Shown here: positions 53,425-62,954 of the stretch, piece by piece | Numbering within the stretch: the stretch's first letter is position 1 | Layout of the letters: each line of letters starts with the position of its first letter | Origin: Takakia lepidozioides | Taxonomy: Eukaryota > Streptophyta > Takakiopsida > Takakiales > Takakiaceae | Direction of reading: 5' to 3' | Assembly (NCBI GenBank): GCA_030704615.1 | Contig: CM060732.1 | Span: 16,554,001-16,618,000, forward strand | Length of the DNA stretch: 64,000 bases | Program-made: the position numbers and the translations under genes | The notes under the pieces: model-generated | The model's database searches: none | What the model saw: only the letters and a program-made list of their open reading frames with translations | Told to the model about the DNA's origin: nothing

Positions 53425-54767
53425 CTAAAAAATCCCGTCCTCTCCTTGGGGGACTGTCCACCTCACCTCCTGGGAATCTTCTTCGTCTTCTCCCCCACTT
53501 TCCTCAGCAGAATCCAAGACAAATCTACGAGCCCGACGGGCTCTAATAGCTGCTGCCTCCTCCCTCATCTTCATTTTCTTGAGGCTTGCCTCGTCTAAAA
53601 TCTGCTGTACACGACTAGGTTCGGAACACCTCCTAATGGACACCGAAGCAAGCCGGGCAGTATAAGTAGGAAGGATGTACTCCCTTTCTGGACTAGGCAT
53701 GAAATCCCCCCTGGCAAAAAAAGGCACGTTCCTCCTGCCCATGAACTCCGGTGTAGACGTCCCTCCGGCAGTACTTGGCATCCTACAGTAAGAACAAATC
53801 CACTTCAAGAATGTCAATACCATCACAACCAGAAAGGGTTTTCAATGAAATAAGAGAGCGGAGGGAGATGCCTCACGAAATCTGGAAGCAACTTACAATG
53901 CGACCACTCACTCGTAAACCGGGGGCTCCTCGGCCTCGATCCCAACTTCCTCCCCCTGCTCCTTCTTGGATTTTTCCTCATCCTCCGAGGATGCCTCTTC
54001 CTCTTTCGGCAGATGTTCAGCCGCTGCAAATTCCGAGTTGTGGAGGGTAGTATCTGGCTCGAAGGCGAACACATGCCTGTCGGACAACGTCCCTGCCCAC
54101 ATTGAAGCACCTGAGGAACAAAACGGGCGGTTAATAGCTTGTGGCATGCAATTGCAATCGGGCCAGGGGACAAACTGAGCACGTGAAGGCTTACCCGTGC
54201 CGCATGTGAGGTCCAGAATCCACCCTTGGACATCCGAGCACGTCTCCATGAGGGTTTGGATGAAAGCAGGGCTCCGGGTCCGGCTGTACCGCCACGGTTT
54301 GCCTGTCTTTGTGTCCTTCGGCATACTGGAGTGGGGCACATAGTTGTAGAGGACATCGTAGGTTACAGGGTCCACAGCGGCATCAACAAGACGACCGTCG
54401 TTGCGGGATTTGAACGTAGACCCTCTCTTCACAAAGCAATATGCCTCAAACACCAATGTCTGCACATCCAACAAAGAAGGGATCAACTCCAGGGTCTACT
54501 TAACATACACCACAATATGAAGTGAATGCAATAGATTGATAACTTACACTTTGGCCCTCTGTTCGCAACCCCTGTGCACTGATGCAGAACCATTTTCTGA
54601 GGAGGACCGGGGTGACACTTTTCGGTGTCCACCTTGCCACCGCATTCTCTGTGGTCTTCCCTCTCGTGGCAAGGACAACCACACATCCACCGTCATCCAG
54701 AAGCATCCCCACCAGCCCAAACCCGGCTTTCCAGTAGTCCTCAGTAAACCTGTTCCAGGTGGGCACA
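53425..54767 (-). CDS. DNA-methyltransferase-like gene, 5' end missing
   Basis: Four predicted exons on the minus strand: 54767-54548, 54495-54195, 54110-53912, 53782-53425, with GT-AG introns and matching phases, about 358 residues. Exon 1 encodes LVGMLLDDGGCVVVLATRG; exons 2-3 meet at the SAM-binding motif ILDLTCGTG, followed by a small helix and RHVFAFEPD. The order (LLxxGGxxVV strand first, glycine-rich SAM motif later) matches beta-class N4/N6 methyltransferases, whose catalytic [DN]PP[YFW] box would lie upstream of exon 1 and is not present here. The C-terminal half is acidic, then Arg/Glu-rich (KKMKMREEAAAIRARRARRF). Upstream of exon 1 the sequence turns into the putative LTR of the next retroelement near 54780, so the 5' exons are missing or displaced. 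Relation to DNA methylation is inferred from motif order only. Confidence 0.6.
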
Positions 54768-54779
54768 CTGTTAGAGGAT

Positions 54780-55620
54780 TGTCTGGGACTTAGACACTTA
54801 TACGGGATCTATAGGGTACCCTTAATTTTTGCACAGACTGAGATCAACAGGAGCCTTAGGGGTGACAGCAGCACACTGTAAAAGGGGGTTACACAGTCCA
54901 TCACAGCCAATACAACCCGTCACAGTCGTCCCAGCCGACACAGCCATCACAGCCAACACAGCCCGTCACAGCCGACACAGCCACACAACCAGTCACAGCC
55001 CGACACAGCCAAACACAGTCGCACAGCCAGTCACAGTTTTACACAGCCAGTCACAGCTTGACACAGCTGTCACGACCATAGGGAACGGAGAGCAGGACAG
55101 GGAATGACTGTGGGGAACAACACCTGCAAATGGAACATGTTAGTTCACGGACGACGGTTAGTGAGGGAAACGGTTAGAGCCACGGGTAGGAAGATAAAGA
55201 GAGAAGCAAGGACTAAGAAGGGGGGATTATTCTTGGAAGCACGTCAGGGGAAGGACTTCTTGGTCAGGGAAGAGAGGGGATCGGGCGGAGAGCAAGAACG
55301 GAAGCAAGCATGGAGAGCACGGTGAAGGAGAAGAGATGATTACCAGATGCTTGTTATATGCAAAGCTGTAGTGATATTGTAAAGCAGATTAGAGACACAA
55401 TGGCTTCGGCCTGATACCTGATAAATCATAATCTGATACTTATACGATACAATCACATTGTGTAGAGAGATCTGAGTGAAGCTGTGGAATGAATGGATGA
55501 GTTGATGGAATCCGATAGATTGATGAAGCAAACTGATACTTAATTATCAATGGTAAGGTAGCTAACATGAATGCCAAAAAGGAAACAAATATGAAACACC
55601 CCCATGATACACTAGCTGTA
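54780..55620 (+). repeat. Putative 5' LTR/leader of family-B element
   Basis: Begins TGTCTGGGACTTAG directly beside the methyltransferase-like gene and precedes the element's first ORF. 54890-55075 is a minisatellite of TCACAGCC/ACACAGCC words resembling the repeats coded at the C-terminus of this element's pol. The other LTR would lie beyond the window, so the borders cannot be confirmed; no clear primer binding site was recognised. Confidence 0.4.
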
Positions 55621-55624
55621 GGTC

Positions 55625-56320
55625 ATGACTGATTGTTCTGCGCGGGCTGAGTACTTAGAGATTTCCAACTCTTCTATCTTGGAGTTTCCGCCTCGGATAG
55701 CGAAGGGATGGGTGAGTAAAAGCCGCGCGACATTTGGCGACCATACTGGGGAACTGAGTCATGAACAACCAGATGTGACAGGCATCTGGTGGGATCATGG
55801 TGGTTGGACCATTAAAGAATTTGAAGTGAATCAAATTCCCTGTGGAACGAAGGAAGAAAGATTGTCCAAACACTTCTTTCAAAGGTTCTTGGAATTGCCA
55901 GACGGTTGTAAAGAAAATATTCTTAAGCGAGTGCATGATGCTGATCCGGAATGGGGTCTGGAGAAAGGATTGATAAAGATTTATCAGGTAGCCTGTAGAG
56001 GAAGAGCACGTTGGTTACCAACGTTGGTTTATGTGATAGCATTGCTATCCATTAAGCGAGTAGAGTTTGAAGGCTGGGAAGAAAGAAAAGTGAATGTTTA
56101 TACTCATATGCATGAAGAGCTTGTACTGGTAAAGAATTGGATTCCAAAGGATATTTTGTGGATCAAACTCACACCAAGAATAGCTTTCCAGACTTGTTTG
56201 CCATATGGTTATATGGCAACGGAGACTTCAAGTATAGCCAAGGGTGCATTGAAGCTTGAAAGAAACCCAGGCATATACGAGAGATATTACAGAAGAGAGT
56301 TTTGGTTATTGCCACATTAA
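55625..56320 (+). CDS. Pre-gag ORF (family B)
   Basis: 231 codons with no interruption, ending 22 bases before the gag start. The product is globular-looking and Trp-rich (GIWWDHGGWTIKEFEVNQIP, WGLEKGLIKIYQVACRGR, RWLPTLVYVIALLSIKRV, YYRREFWLLPH). No signal peptide; one moderately hydrophobic segment (LVYVIALLSI). It has no resemblance by eye to Gag or to the family-C leader ORF. An undamaged frame of this length in an element whose gag and pol are shifted several times suggests selection or chance survival. Function unknown. Confidence 0.55.
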   Translation: MTDCSARAEYLEISNSSILEFPPRIAKGWVSKSRATFGDHTGELSHEQPDVTGIWWDHGGWTIKEFEVNQIPCGTKEERLSKHFFQRFLELPDGCKENILKRVHDADPEWGLEKGLIKIYQVACRGRARWLPTLVYVIALLSIKRVEFEGWEERKVNVYTHMHEELVLVKNWIPKDILWIKLTPRIAFQTCLPYGYMATETSSIAKGALKLERNPGIYERYYRREFWLLPH

Positions 56321-56342
56321 AAAGAAATGAAAGACATGGGAC

Positions 56343-57377
56343 ATGAGTGATGAAAGAGAAGCTAGACGCCAGAGATATTCAGCAAAAAGAGAAAACTATC
56401 TGAAAGCTAATTATCCATATCTTTGGGAGAGAGGAATAGACATAGGGGAATCATCTGGACCTCTCACACCATTAAGATCAAAGAGTACATCACCCATACC
56501 GGAAGAACTAGAGTTGGATGCCACTCCTTCTGTTTCTTTACAAGAAAGATTAAGGGAATTGGTACAGGAAGAAGATCAATCACGAGGTGAAAGATCTGAG
56601 GTACATCCCTGGATAAAAGATTTGACAGAAATCTTTGATAAGAGTTGGCATGGAACACCAAAAGCAGGAACTCCAGTTTCTGAAGCGGAAGGTGAAGAAG
56701 GAGAAGAGGATGTGGCAGAGCCAACGGAGAGTTCAGACTCTCCAACACCATTACAGTTGAGTTACATGAGTGAAGAAGAAACCCAAAGGCAGAACTTGGA
56801 GGATGAAAACAGAGAGAAGAAATTGGAAGAGGAAGAATATGAAGAAGTAGACCCAACAGCTGAGGTTGAGACTACAACCAGGACATCCCAACCCGTTGGA
56901 CCTGGATCAAGTGGAGCACTTGGATCACAGGCCAACGAAGGTGTCGGCTCAGGGGGATCAGGCGGGCGGCCTGGATCTGGCTCTGGGGGGATAGAGAGTG
57001 TGGGAAGTAGTGCAACTGAAGCTGGGAATACTGTGAATATCGTGGGGCCAGAAGCAGGGAGTGCTCAAGGGCCACCACTTGGTGGAAGATCCACCACAAA
57101 AACAACAGGTCCAGAAGGACCAGCACCAGCAAGGGTGCCAGCACCTGTCAGTGGGCAGAAGGTAGGGCCACAGATGGCGTTACAACCAACACGGGAAAAA
57201 CCACCCTTTCCAATATATTCAGGAAAAGGGGATCCCGATGTACACATTAGCCAATTTGAGCACATGTGTATAGTGAACAATGAGAATGGCAATGATGCCA
57301 AGATGAGATTGTTTCCTTGTTCACTTATCAAGAAAGCAAGTGAATGGTATGCAAGATTCCCTGATAATCATTTCTAA
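56343..57377 (+). pseudogene. gag: Gag N-terminal part (family B)
   Basis: 344 codons: basic start (DEREARRQRYSAKREN), a long acidic and Gly/Ser-rich region, then the capsid-like start PFPIYSGKGDPDVHISQFEH and LIKKASEWYARFPDNHF. A one-base insertion in TTCTAACCTGG then ends the frame; the capsid continues in the next frame. Confidence 0.8.
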
Positions 57378-57388
57378 CCTGGAATGGC

Positions 57389-58258
57389 TTGAATACAACA
57401 TTCCGAAATAGGTTCAGGACAAGTAAAACTAAGGATGAAGTGTATGGAAGTTTACAACAGTTAAAGCAAAAGAAGCATGAAACTGTTGAGGAGTATATGG
57501 AAAAGATGGAATTGATGATGAAAAAGCTGGCTGCAGTACCAGCACCAGGTTTACAGAAGACTTGGTTTGTGAGTGGACTAAGACCAGAGTTGCAAAAGAA
57601 AGTGGATATGTTACCCCATAATACAGTGGAGGAGGCATTTGAAACTGCAAACAGAATTGAGCAATTGGGAATGCTCAGGAGAGAGAAAAAGGATGATGAG
57701 GACTCTGAGGATGAGTCAGATGAAGAAGAAGAGCAGGAACTAAAAAGGAGGAGTAAGAGAAAGGAGAAGTTGAAGAGGGATAACTATGAAAAAAGATTGG
57801 AAGAAATCTTGAAGAAGTATGCCACAGAGGCTGCAACACATTGGAGGAAGGGTGTTTGGTGTGCAAAATGCCAGAATGAAGGCCACACCACTACTGAATG
57901 CCACATGAAAGAGAAACACTGTACTATCTGTAAAATGGATAACCATTCTACTGAGAATTGTTACTACAACAGAAGGACAGCTGCAAGAGAACCTAGGCAA
58001 GTAAGGGTGCATCAGGTGCAGCCCCAGCCAAGAAGAAACAATGATCAGGACCACTATGGTAGGTCTGGTGGTTATAACAATGGCATGGAAGGGAGAGGTA
58101 ATTCAAGAGGGAATTACCAAGGAAATTCCAGAGGCAACTATAGGGTAATCCAAGGGGGAATTACCAGCCCGGGAATCAGGATTATAGAAATAATCCAAGA
58201 ACAGACCAAGGGCGAGGACCCAATGGTGAAGAACTATGTTACTATTGTAATCAGCTAG
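57389..58258 (+). pseudogene. gag: Gag C-terminal part with CCHC knuckles (family B)
   Basis: Continues the capsid (NRFRTSKTKDEVYGSL, LQKTWFVSGLRPELQK), an acidic-basic linker, then two CX2CX4HX4C knuckles (CAKCQNEGHTTTEC and CTICKMDNHSTENC) and an RG/QG/N-rich stretch. A frameshift near 58140 separates a third knuckle (CYYCNQLGHRRAAC, about 58240-58280) into another frame. Confidence 0.82.
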
Positions 58259-58321
58259 GACATCGCAGGGCAGCCTGTTCATTCTGGATAAGACACCAGA
58301 ATGAGATGAGAGCTCCTGTGA

Positions 58322-59464
58322 ATGAGGGCCCAGTGGTGGCAGCTCACATGGTTAGGCCATGTGTTTGTGCCAGAAGTAAGTACAATGATAGTAACAAGAA
58401 GCAAAGCCAAACTAATACCTCCAGTAGTAGAGGAAGAAGATGATAATGAAGGTGGCAATGATATGCCTGAAGATGAAGAGACTTGGAAAGATGAGAAGGA
58501 ACTGCACAAGGAAGTGGCAGATACTATAAGGGAAATGCAGAAGAGTACTGATATTCCTGTGGCAGATTCCTCTGATTCTGATGGAGAAGAAGAAGGGAGT
58601 GAGGATGAAAGGAAGAAAGAAGATGCAGACATGCAAAGTAATGAAGAGACTTTGGCTGAAGTAATATGCTAGACCAAAGCAGAAATTACCATTGGACAGC
58701 TATTGGCTGTGGCACCTTATTGTAGGCACAGGCTGTATCAAGCAATCAATCGAATTGCCCAGGAGACAGGAAACACAGACCTGAACAGCAAGGTGACCAG
58801 TTATAATGTGAAGCCGGAAGGGCGAGAAACAGTCATGGACTTTGATGATTCTATGCCAGTAATCCAATTGAGAATTGGAAGCACAGAACTAACTGATGTA
58901 CTGATAGATGGAGGCTCTGGAGTAAATATCATGACAGACCAATTAAGGAAGAAGCTTGGTCTAAGTAACATGAAACCAGCCCCATTTACAGTAACAATGG
59001 CAGATCAAAGAAGTGTACAGCCATTGGGATTGATAAGAGGAGTTAAGATACAGATACAGAAGATGATCTTTATGATCACAGTAACTGTGTTGAAGATGGA
59101 TGAAGTCATGGAGGCTTACTCCTTATTATTGGGACGTCCGTGGCTGAAACAGGCCAGGGTATTCCATGACTGGAATTCTCAGTTACTAACCGTGCATAAT
59201 GGGATACACGAGATACAAATTACCACAAAGAAATCTAGTAGATTACCTGCTACAAGAAGACCTCGAGGAGTCAGAGAGTATGACTGGAGAGGAGGACTGG
59301 ATGAGGAGCAGGAAGCTACCCTATTTGCTGCACACCCAGAGTGGGAGCAGGTTGCAGAGATGCGGCTGGAAAGCCTAAGTTGTTTAAGAGGTATCTGCTG
59401 TGGTGTAGTGACAGCAACACCAACTGAAGAGGAAAACCAGCAGTTACCCATCACATTTCTATGA
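58322..59464 (+). CDS. pol: Acidic linker and aspartic protease (family B)
   Basis: An acidic linker to 58672 ends in a TAG; the same frame continues to 59464, so that TAG is an in-frame nonsense codon. The protease is centred on VLIDGGSGVNIM (near 58910), a DGG variant of the usual DTG/DSG active site, followed by LLLGRPWLKQA, a typical flap-to-C-terminus block. The frame is then lost just before the LEPEFFEEAK start of RT. Confidence 0.78.
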
Positions 59465-59480
59465 AGAAAGAGAAGGAGAA

Positions 59481-60435
59481 ATGGAAATCCTAGAGGAACC
59501 AGCCACTGTGAGCTTACAGGATGAAGTGGTGACTGGTTGGACAATCACAGCTGATGAGCAGGTGAGGGAAGTGAATGTGGGAACTAAAGAGGAACCGAGG
59601 ATGGTGAAAGTAGGAGCTGATTTGGAGCCGGAATTCTTTGAAGAAGCTAAAAGCTTGTTCATCAAATACAGAGATGTATTTGCTTGGAGCTATGAGGATT
59701 TAAAAGGGATACCACCTGAAGTCTGTCAGCATAAGATTGAACTGGAACCAGGGTCAGTACCAATCAAACAGGCGAGGTACAGAATGAATCCCAACTACGC
59801 ACAGAAGGTTGGAGAAGAGATCAAGAAGTTGGCTGAGGCTAAGTTTATATATCCAATAGAGTATACAACTTGGTTGTCACCCATTGTGATAGTTCCCAAA
59901 AAGAATGGTAAACTAAGAGTTTGTGTGAACTACAAGAAGCTGAATGCTGTACGAAGAAAGATCATTTCCCTTTGCCATTCACAGAAGCAGTATTAGACAC
60001 TGTGGCAGGCCATGAGATGTACTCATTCATGGATGGCTTCAGTGGTTATAATCAAGTGCAAGTGGCAGAAGAAGACCAAGGAAAAACAGCTTTCATCACA
60101 GACTGGGGGCTTATGCATACAAAGTCATGCCCTTTGGACTTTGTAATGCACCAGCGACCTTTCAGAGAGTGATAAGTGAATCTTTTCATGAGTATCTGGA
60201 TGATTTCATGCAAGTGTTCTTGGATGATTTCAGTGTGTACAGCTCTAAGAATGAGCACTTACATAAATTGGAGTTATGTCTGGCCAGATGCAGGATGAGA
60301 GGTCTGGGCCTGAATCCAGAGAAGTGTACTTTCTGTGTGAACTCAGGGGTGCTTCTGGGACACATTGTGTGTAAGAAGGACTTCTTGTGGATCCCAGAAA
60401 GACAGAGTCCATTAAAGCCTCTCCACCACCAGTGA
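59481..60435 (+). pseudogene. pol: Reverse transcriptase (family B), frame-disrupted
   Basis: RT blocks in order across three frames: IPPEVCQHKIELEPGS, AKFIYPIEYTTWLSPIV, NGKLRVCVNYKKLNA, SFMDGFSGYNQVQVAEED, MPFGLCNAPATFQR, FLDDFSVYS (catalytic pair) and GLNPEKCTF. Single-base deletions after KLNA (near 59960) and after DWG (near 60105), and another shift near 60395, break the frame. The related fragment at 1-1096 is not broken at the first two of these. Confidence 0.85.
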
Positions 60436-61020
60436 ATGTTAAAAGTCTAAGGAGATTCCTTGGGCAAACCAGTTATTACAGAAGATTTGTCAAAAGGTAT
60501 GCACAAATAGCAGCACCATTGAGCAAGCTTCTAAAGAAAGATGCAGTGTTTGCCTGGATAGCTGAATGTCAGCAGGCGTTTGAGGAACTTACACTGTCAG
60601 TAACAACTACACCTGTGCTGATTAACCCTCACTGGCATGTAGTATTTCATGTTCACTGCGATGCATCAGGAGAAGCGTTGGGAGCGGTGTTAGCCCAGAA
60701 TGTTACAGAAATATAGATTCACCTGTGTACTATGCTAGCAGGTTGATGAACAGTGCTGAAAGGAACTATAGCACAACGGAAAGAGAAGCATTGGCAATGA
60801 TCTATGCAGTGAAGAAATTCAGGCATTACCTGTTGGGCAAGAAGTTTATGTTCTATGTGGATCACCAGGCTCTGATATACCTGGTAAACAAACCTCTGAT
60901 AAGCGGAAGAATAGCAGGATGGTTGATAATCTTGCACGAGTTTGAGTTCGAGGTTGTTTACAAGCCTGGGAGACTGCATCTTGTGGCGGATCACTTGTCA
61001 CGGTTATCAACAGGAGAACC
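60387..61020 (+). pseudogene. pol: RT thumb and RNase H (family B)
   Basis: RFLGQTSYYRRFVKRYAQ, then RNase H with HCDASGEALGAVLAQ in one frame. A shift near 60716 moves the rest into the integrase frame: YYASRLMNSAERNYSTTERE, YVDHQALIYLVN and VADHLSRL, which supply the remaining catalytic acidic residues. Confidence 0.82.
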
Positions 61021-62887
61021 AGCCACAGGAATAGATGATCAATTACCAGATGCGAGTCTATTTGCAGTGGAGGTGCAGGGAAGTGCAGATGACTGGTTAG
61101 ATTGGCAGTGGCCAATCAGATACTACCTTGCTCATGGTCAGTGCCCACCTAGTTATGGTAAGGAGCAGAGGAAGAGAATCGCTATCAAAGCTTTACCTTA
61201 TACTATGGTAGGAAGCAGAATGTATAAGCTAGGACCTGATGGAGTACTAAAACGATGCTTGTACCACCATGAAGTAAATAAAGTTTTGGAGGAAGTTCAT
61301 AAAGGAGTGGCTGGAGGTCATTTTGGAGAAGAGACTACCAGTAGGAAGATACTACTCGCAGGTTACTGGTGGCCTACTTTGTTCAAAGATGTACACGAGT
61401 ATTGTCAGAGTTGTGATGAATGTCAGAGGCTAGGACCTTTGCAGAGATCTGGAAGGATGGCCTTGCATCCTACAATGCCTACGGAACCATTTCAGAAATG
61501 GGGACTAGACTTTGTTGGACCAATTAACCCACCAGCCAAGAATACACGGAACAGGTACATAATTACAACCACTGATTATACTACGAAGTGGGTGGAAGCT
61601 AAAGCTTTGAGGGACAACACAGCCAAGTCCACAGCAAGGTTCCTGTATGAGAACATACTTACACGATTTGGCTGTCCCTTAGAATTTATCAGTGATCAGG
61701 GAAGTCACTTCATGAATGAGACCATTGAGTTGTTGACTAAAGAGTTCATGATTGTGCATAGAAAGAGTACAACATATTACCCACAGGGTAATGGGCAGGC
61801 AGAGGCTACCAACAAAATACTATGTACTATCTTGGCTAAGATAGTCAATGCAAACAGAACGGATTGGGATACAAAGCTGCTGACAGCTTTGTGGTCATAC
61901 AAGACTTCATATAAAGTCACCACTACGTATACACCATTCCAATTAGTTTACGGTATGGAAGCCTTACTTCCAGTGGAATTCCTGTTACCTACCATGAGAA
62001 CGGAGTGGGGAAAGAGAATGGAATTGCAAGATTCCATTAAGGTCAGGAAACATGAATTATACCATGTGGAAGAAGTACGTGCTGATGCAGCTGATAATAT
62101 GACCAGAATTCAGATGAAGAGAAAAGAACAGTTTGATGAAGGCAAGTTAAAGACTTTTAAGACAGGGGATTTGGTTCTATGGTTGCAGAAGAAAGGAAAG
62201 ATTAAAGCTTCTAAGTTTAAATCACCATGGAAAGGACCTTATGTCATACAAAAGATGTATGATAACAACACCGCCATGTTACAAACCATTAACAAAGAGA
62301 TGCTGGGAAGAGTCAATGCCAATAAGTTGAAGGGATACAGTGGTATCCATGACAAACCATTACAGCATGATTTGCATGTTGAAACGCAAGAGCAGTCACG
62401 GGCTGCACCAGTGTTATCAACGGAGTATGGAGCACTTATCGTTAGGCCAAGCATATATGACCAGGGCGGGCAGAACAAGCGTGACACAGCCTATCACAGC
62501 CCATCAAGGCAAAACACAGCCTATCACAGCCCAGCACGGCGAAACACAGCCTATCACAGCCCATCAAGGCGAAACACAGCCTATTACAGTCCATCACAAC
62601 GTGACACAGCCTATCACAGCCCAGCACGGCGCAACACAGCCTATCACAACCTACCACCGCGTGTCACAGCCTATCACAGCGTACCACAGTATGACACAGC
62701 CTGTCACAGCTCAACACAGCCTACTAGGATTACACGATCCATAGAATCAGTGACAGGTGGGCGCACAATAACTTCAGGAAAATGGCTGACGGAAGAAAAG
62801 ACGGAAACCAGTTTAAAAATAGACACGTGGAAGTCAGGGCGCGACACACAGCTGAGAAGGAAGTGCAAGAACAGGTGTCATCAATAA
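60725..62887 (+). CDS. pol: RNase H C-terminus and integrase (family B)
   Basis: 720 codons, uninterrupted. After the RNase H end: H2C2 finger (HKGVAGGHFG... CQSCDEC, near 61300-61430), catalytic core with GLDFVGP, ISDQGSHF and GQAEATNK (all three acidic residues present), then the GPY/F module (SPWKGPYVIQKMYDN). Residues ~585-665 are about eight 10-residue repeats of the type RRNTAYHSPS, coded by a ~30-bp tandem repeat (62490-62720). The integrase would act in the nucleus to insert element cDNA and looks functional as sequence, although the rest of pol is broken. Confidence 0.88.
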   Translation: MYYASRLMNSAERNYSTTEREALAMIYAVKKFRHYLLGKKFMFYVDHQALIYLVNKPLISGRIAGWLIILHEFEFEVVYKPGRLHLVADHLSRLSTGEPATGIDDQLPDASLFAVEVQGSADDWLDWQWPIRYYLAHGQCPPSYGKEQRKRIAIKALPYTMVGSRMYKLGPDGVLKRCLYHHEVNKVLEEVHKGVAGGHFGEETTSRKILLAGYWWPTLFKDVHEYCQSCDECQRLGPLQRSGRMALHPTMPTEPFQKWGLDFVGPINPPAKNTRNRYIITTTDYTTKWVEAKALRDNTAKSTARFLYENILTRFGCPLEFISDQGSHFMNETIELLTKEFMIVHRKSTTYYPQGNGQAEATNKILCTILAKIVNANRTDWDTKLLTALWSYKTSYKVTTTYTPFQLVYGMEALLPVEFLLPTMRTEWGKRMELQDSIKVRKHELYHVEEVRADAADNMTRIQMKRKEQFDEGKLKTFKTGDLVLWLQKKGKIKASKFKSPWKGPYVIQKMYDNNTAMLQTINKEMLGRVNANKLKGYSGIHDKPLQHDLHVETQEQSRAAPVLSTEYGALIVRPSIYDQGGQNKRDTAYHSPSRQNTAYHSPARRNTAYHSPSRRNTAYYSPSQRDTAYHSPARRNTAYHNLPPRVTAYHSVPQYDTACHSSTQPTRITRSIESVTGGRTITSGKWLTEEKTETSLKIDTWKSGRDTQLRRKCKNRCHQ

Positions 62888-62954
62888 AGAAGACAAGAAT
62901 GGCCGTCAAAATACCTAATCAGCGCGTCAAATTGGATGAAAGGCGGGCCCATTA

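Noticed and set aside
55300-55625. Primer binding site for the family-B element
   Set aside because: No convincing match to a tRNA 3' end was found; several TGATAC-containing words were considered but none is adjacent to a definable LTR end.
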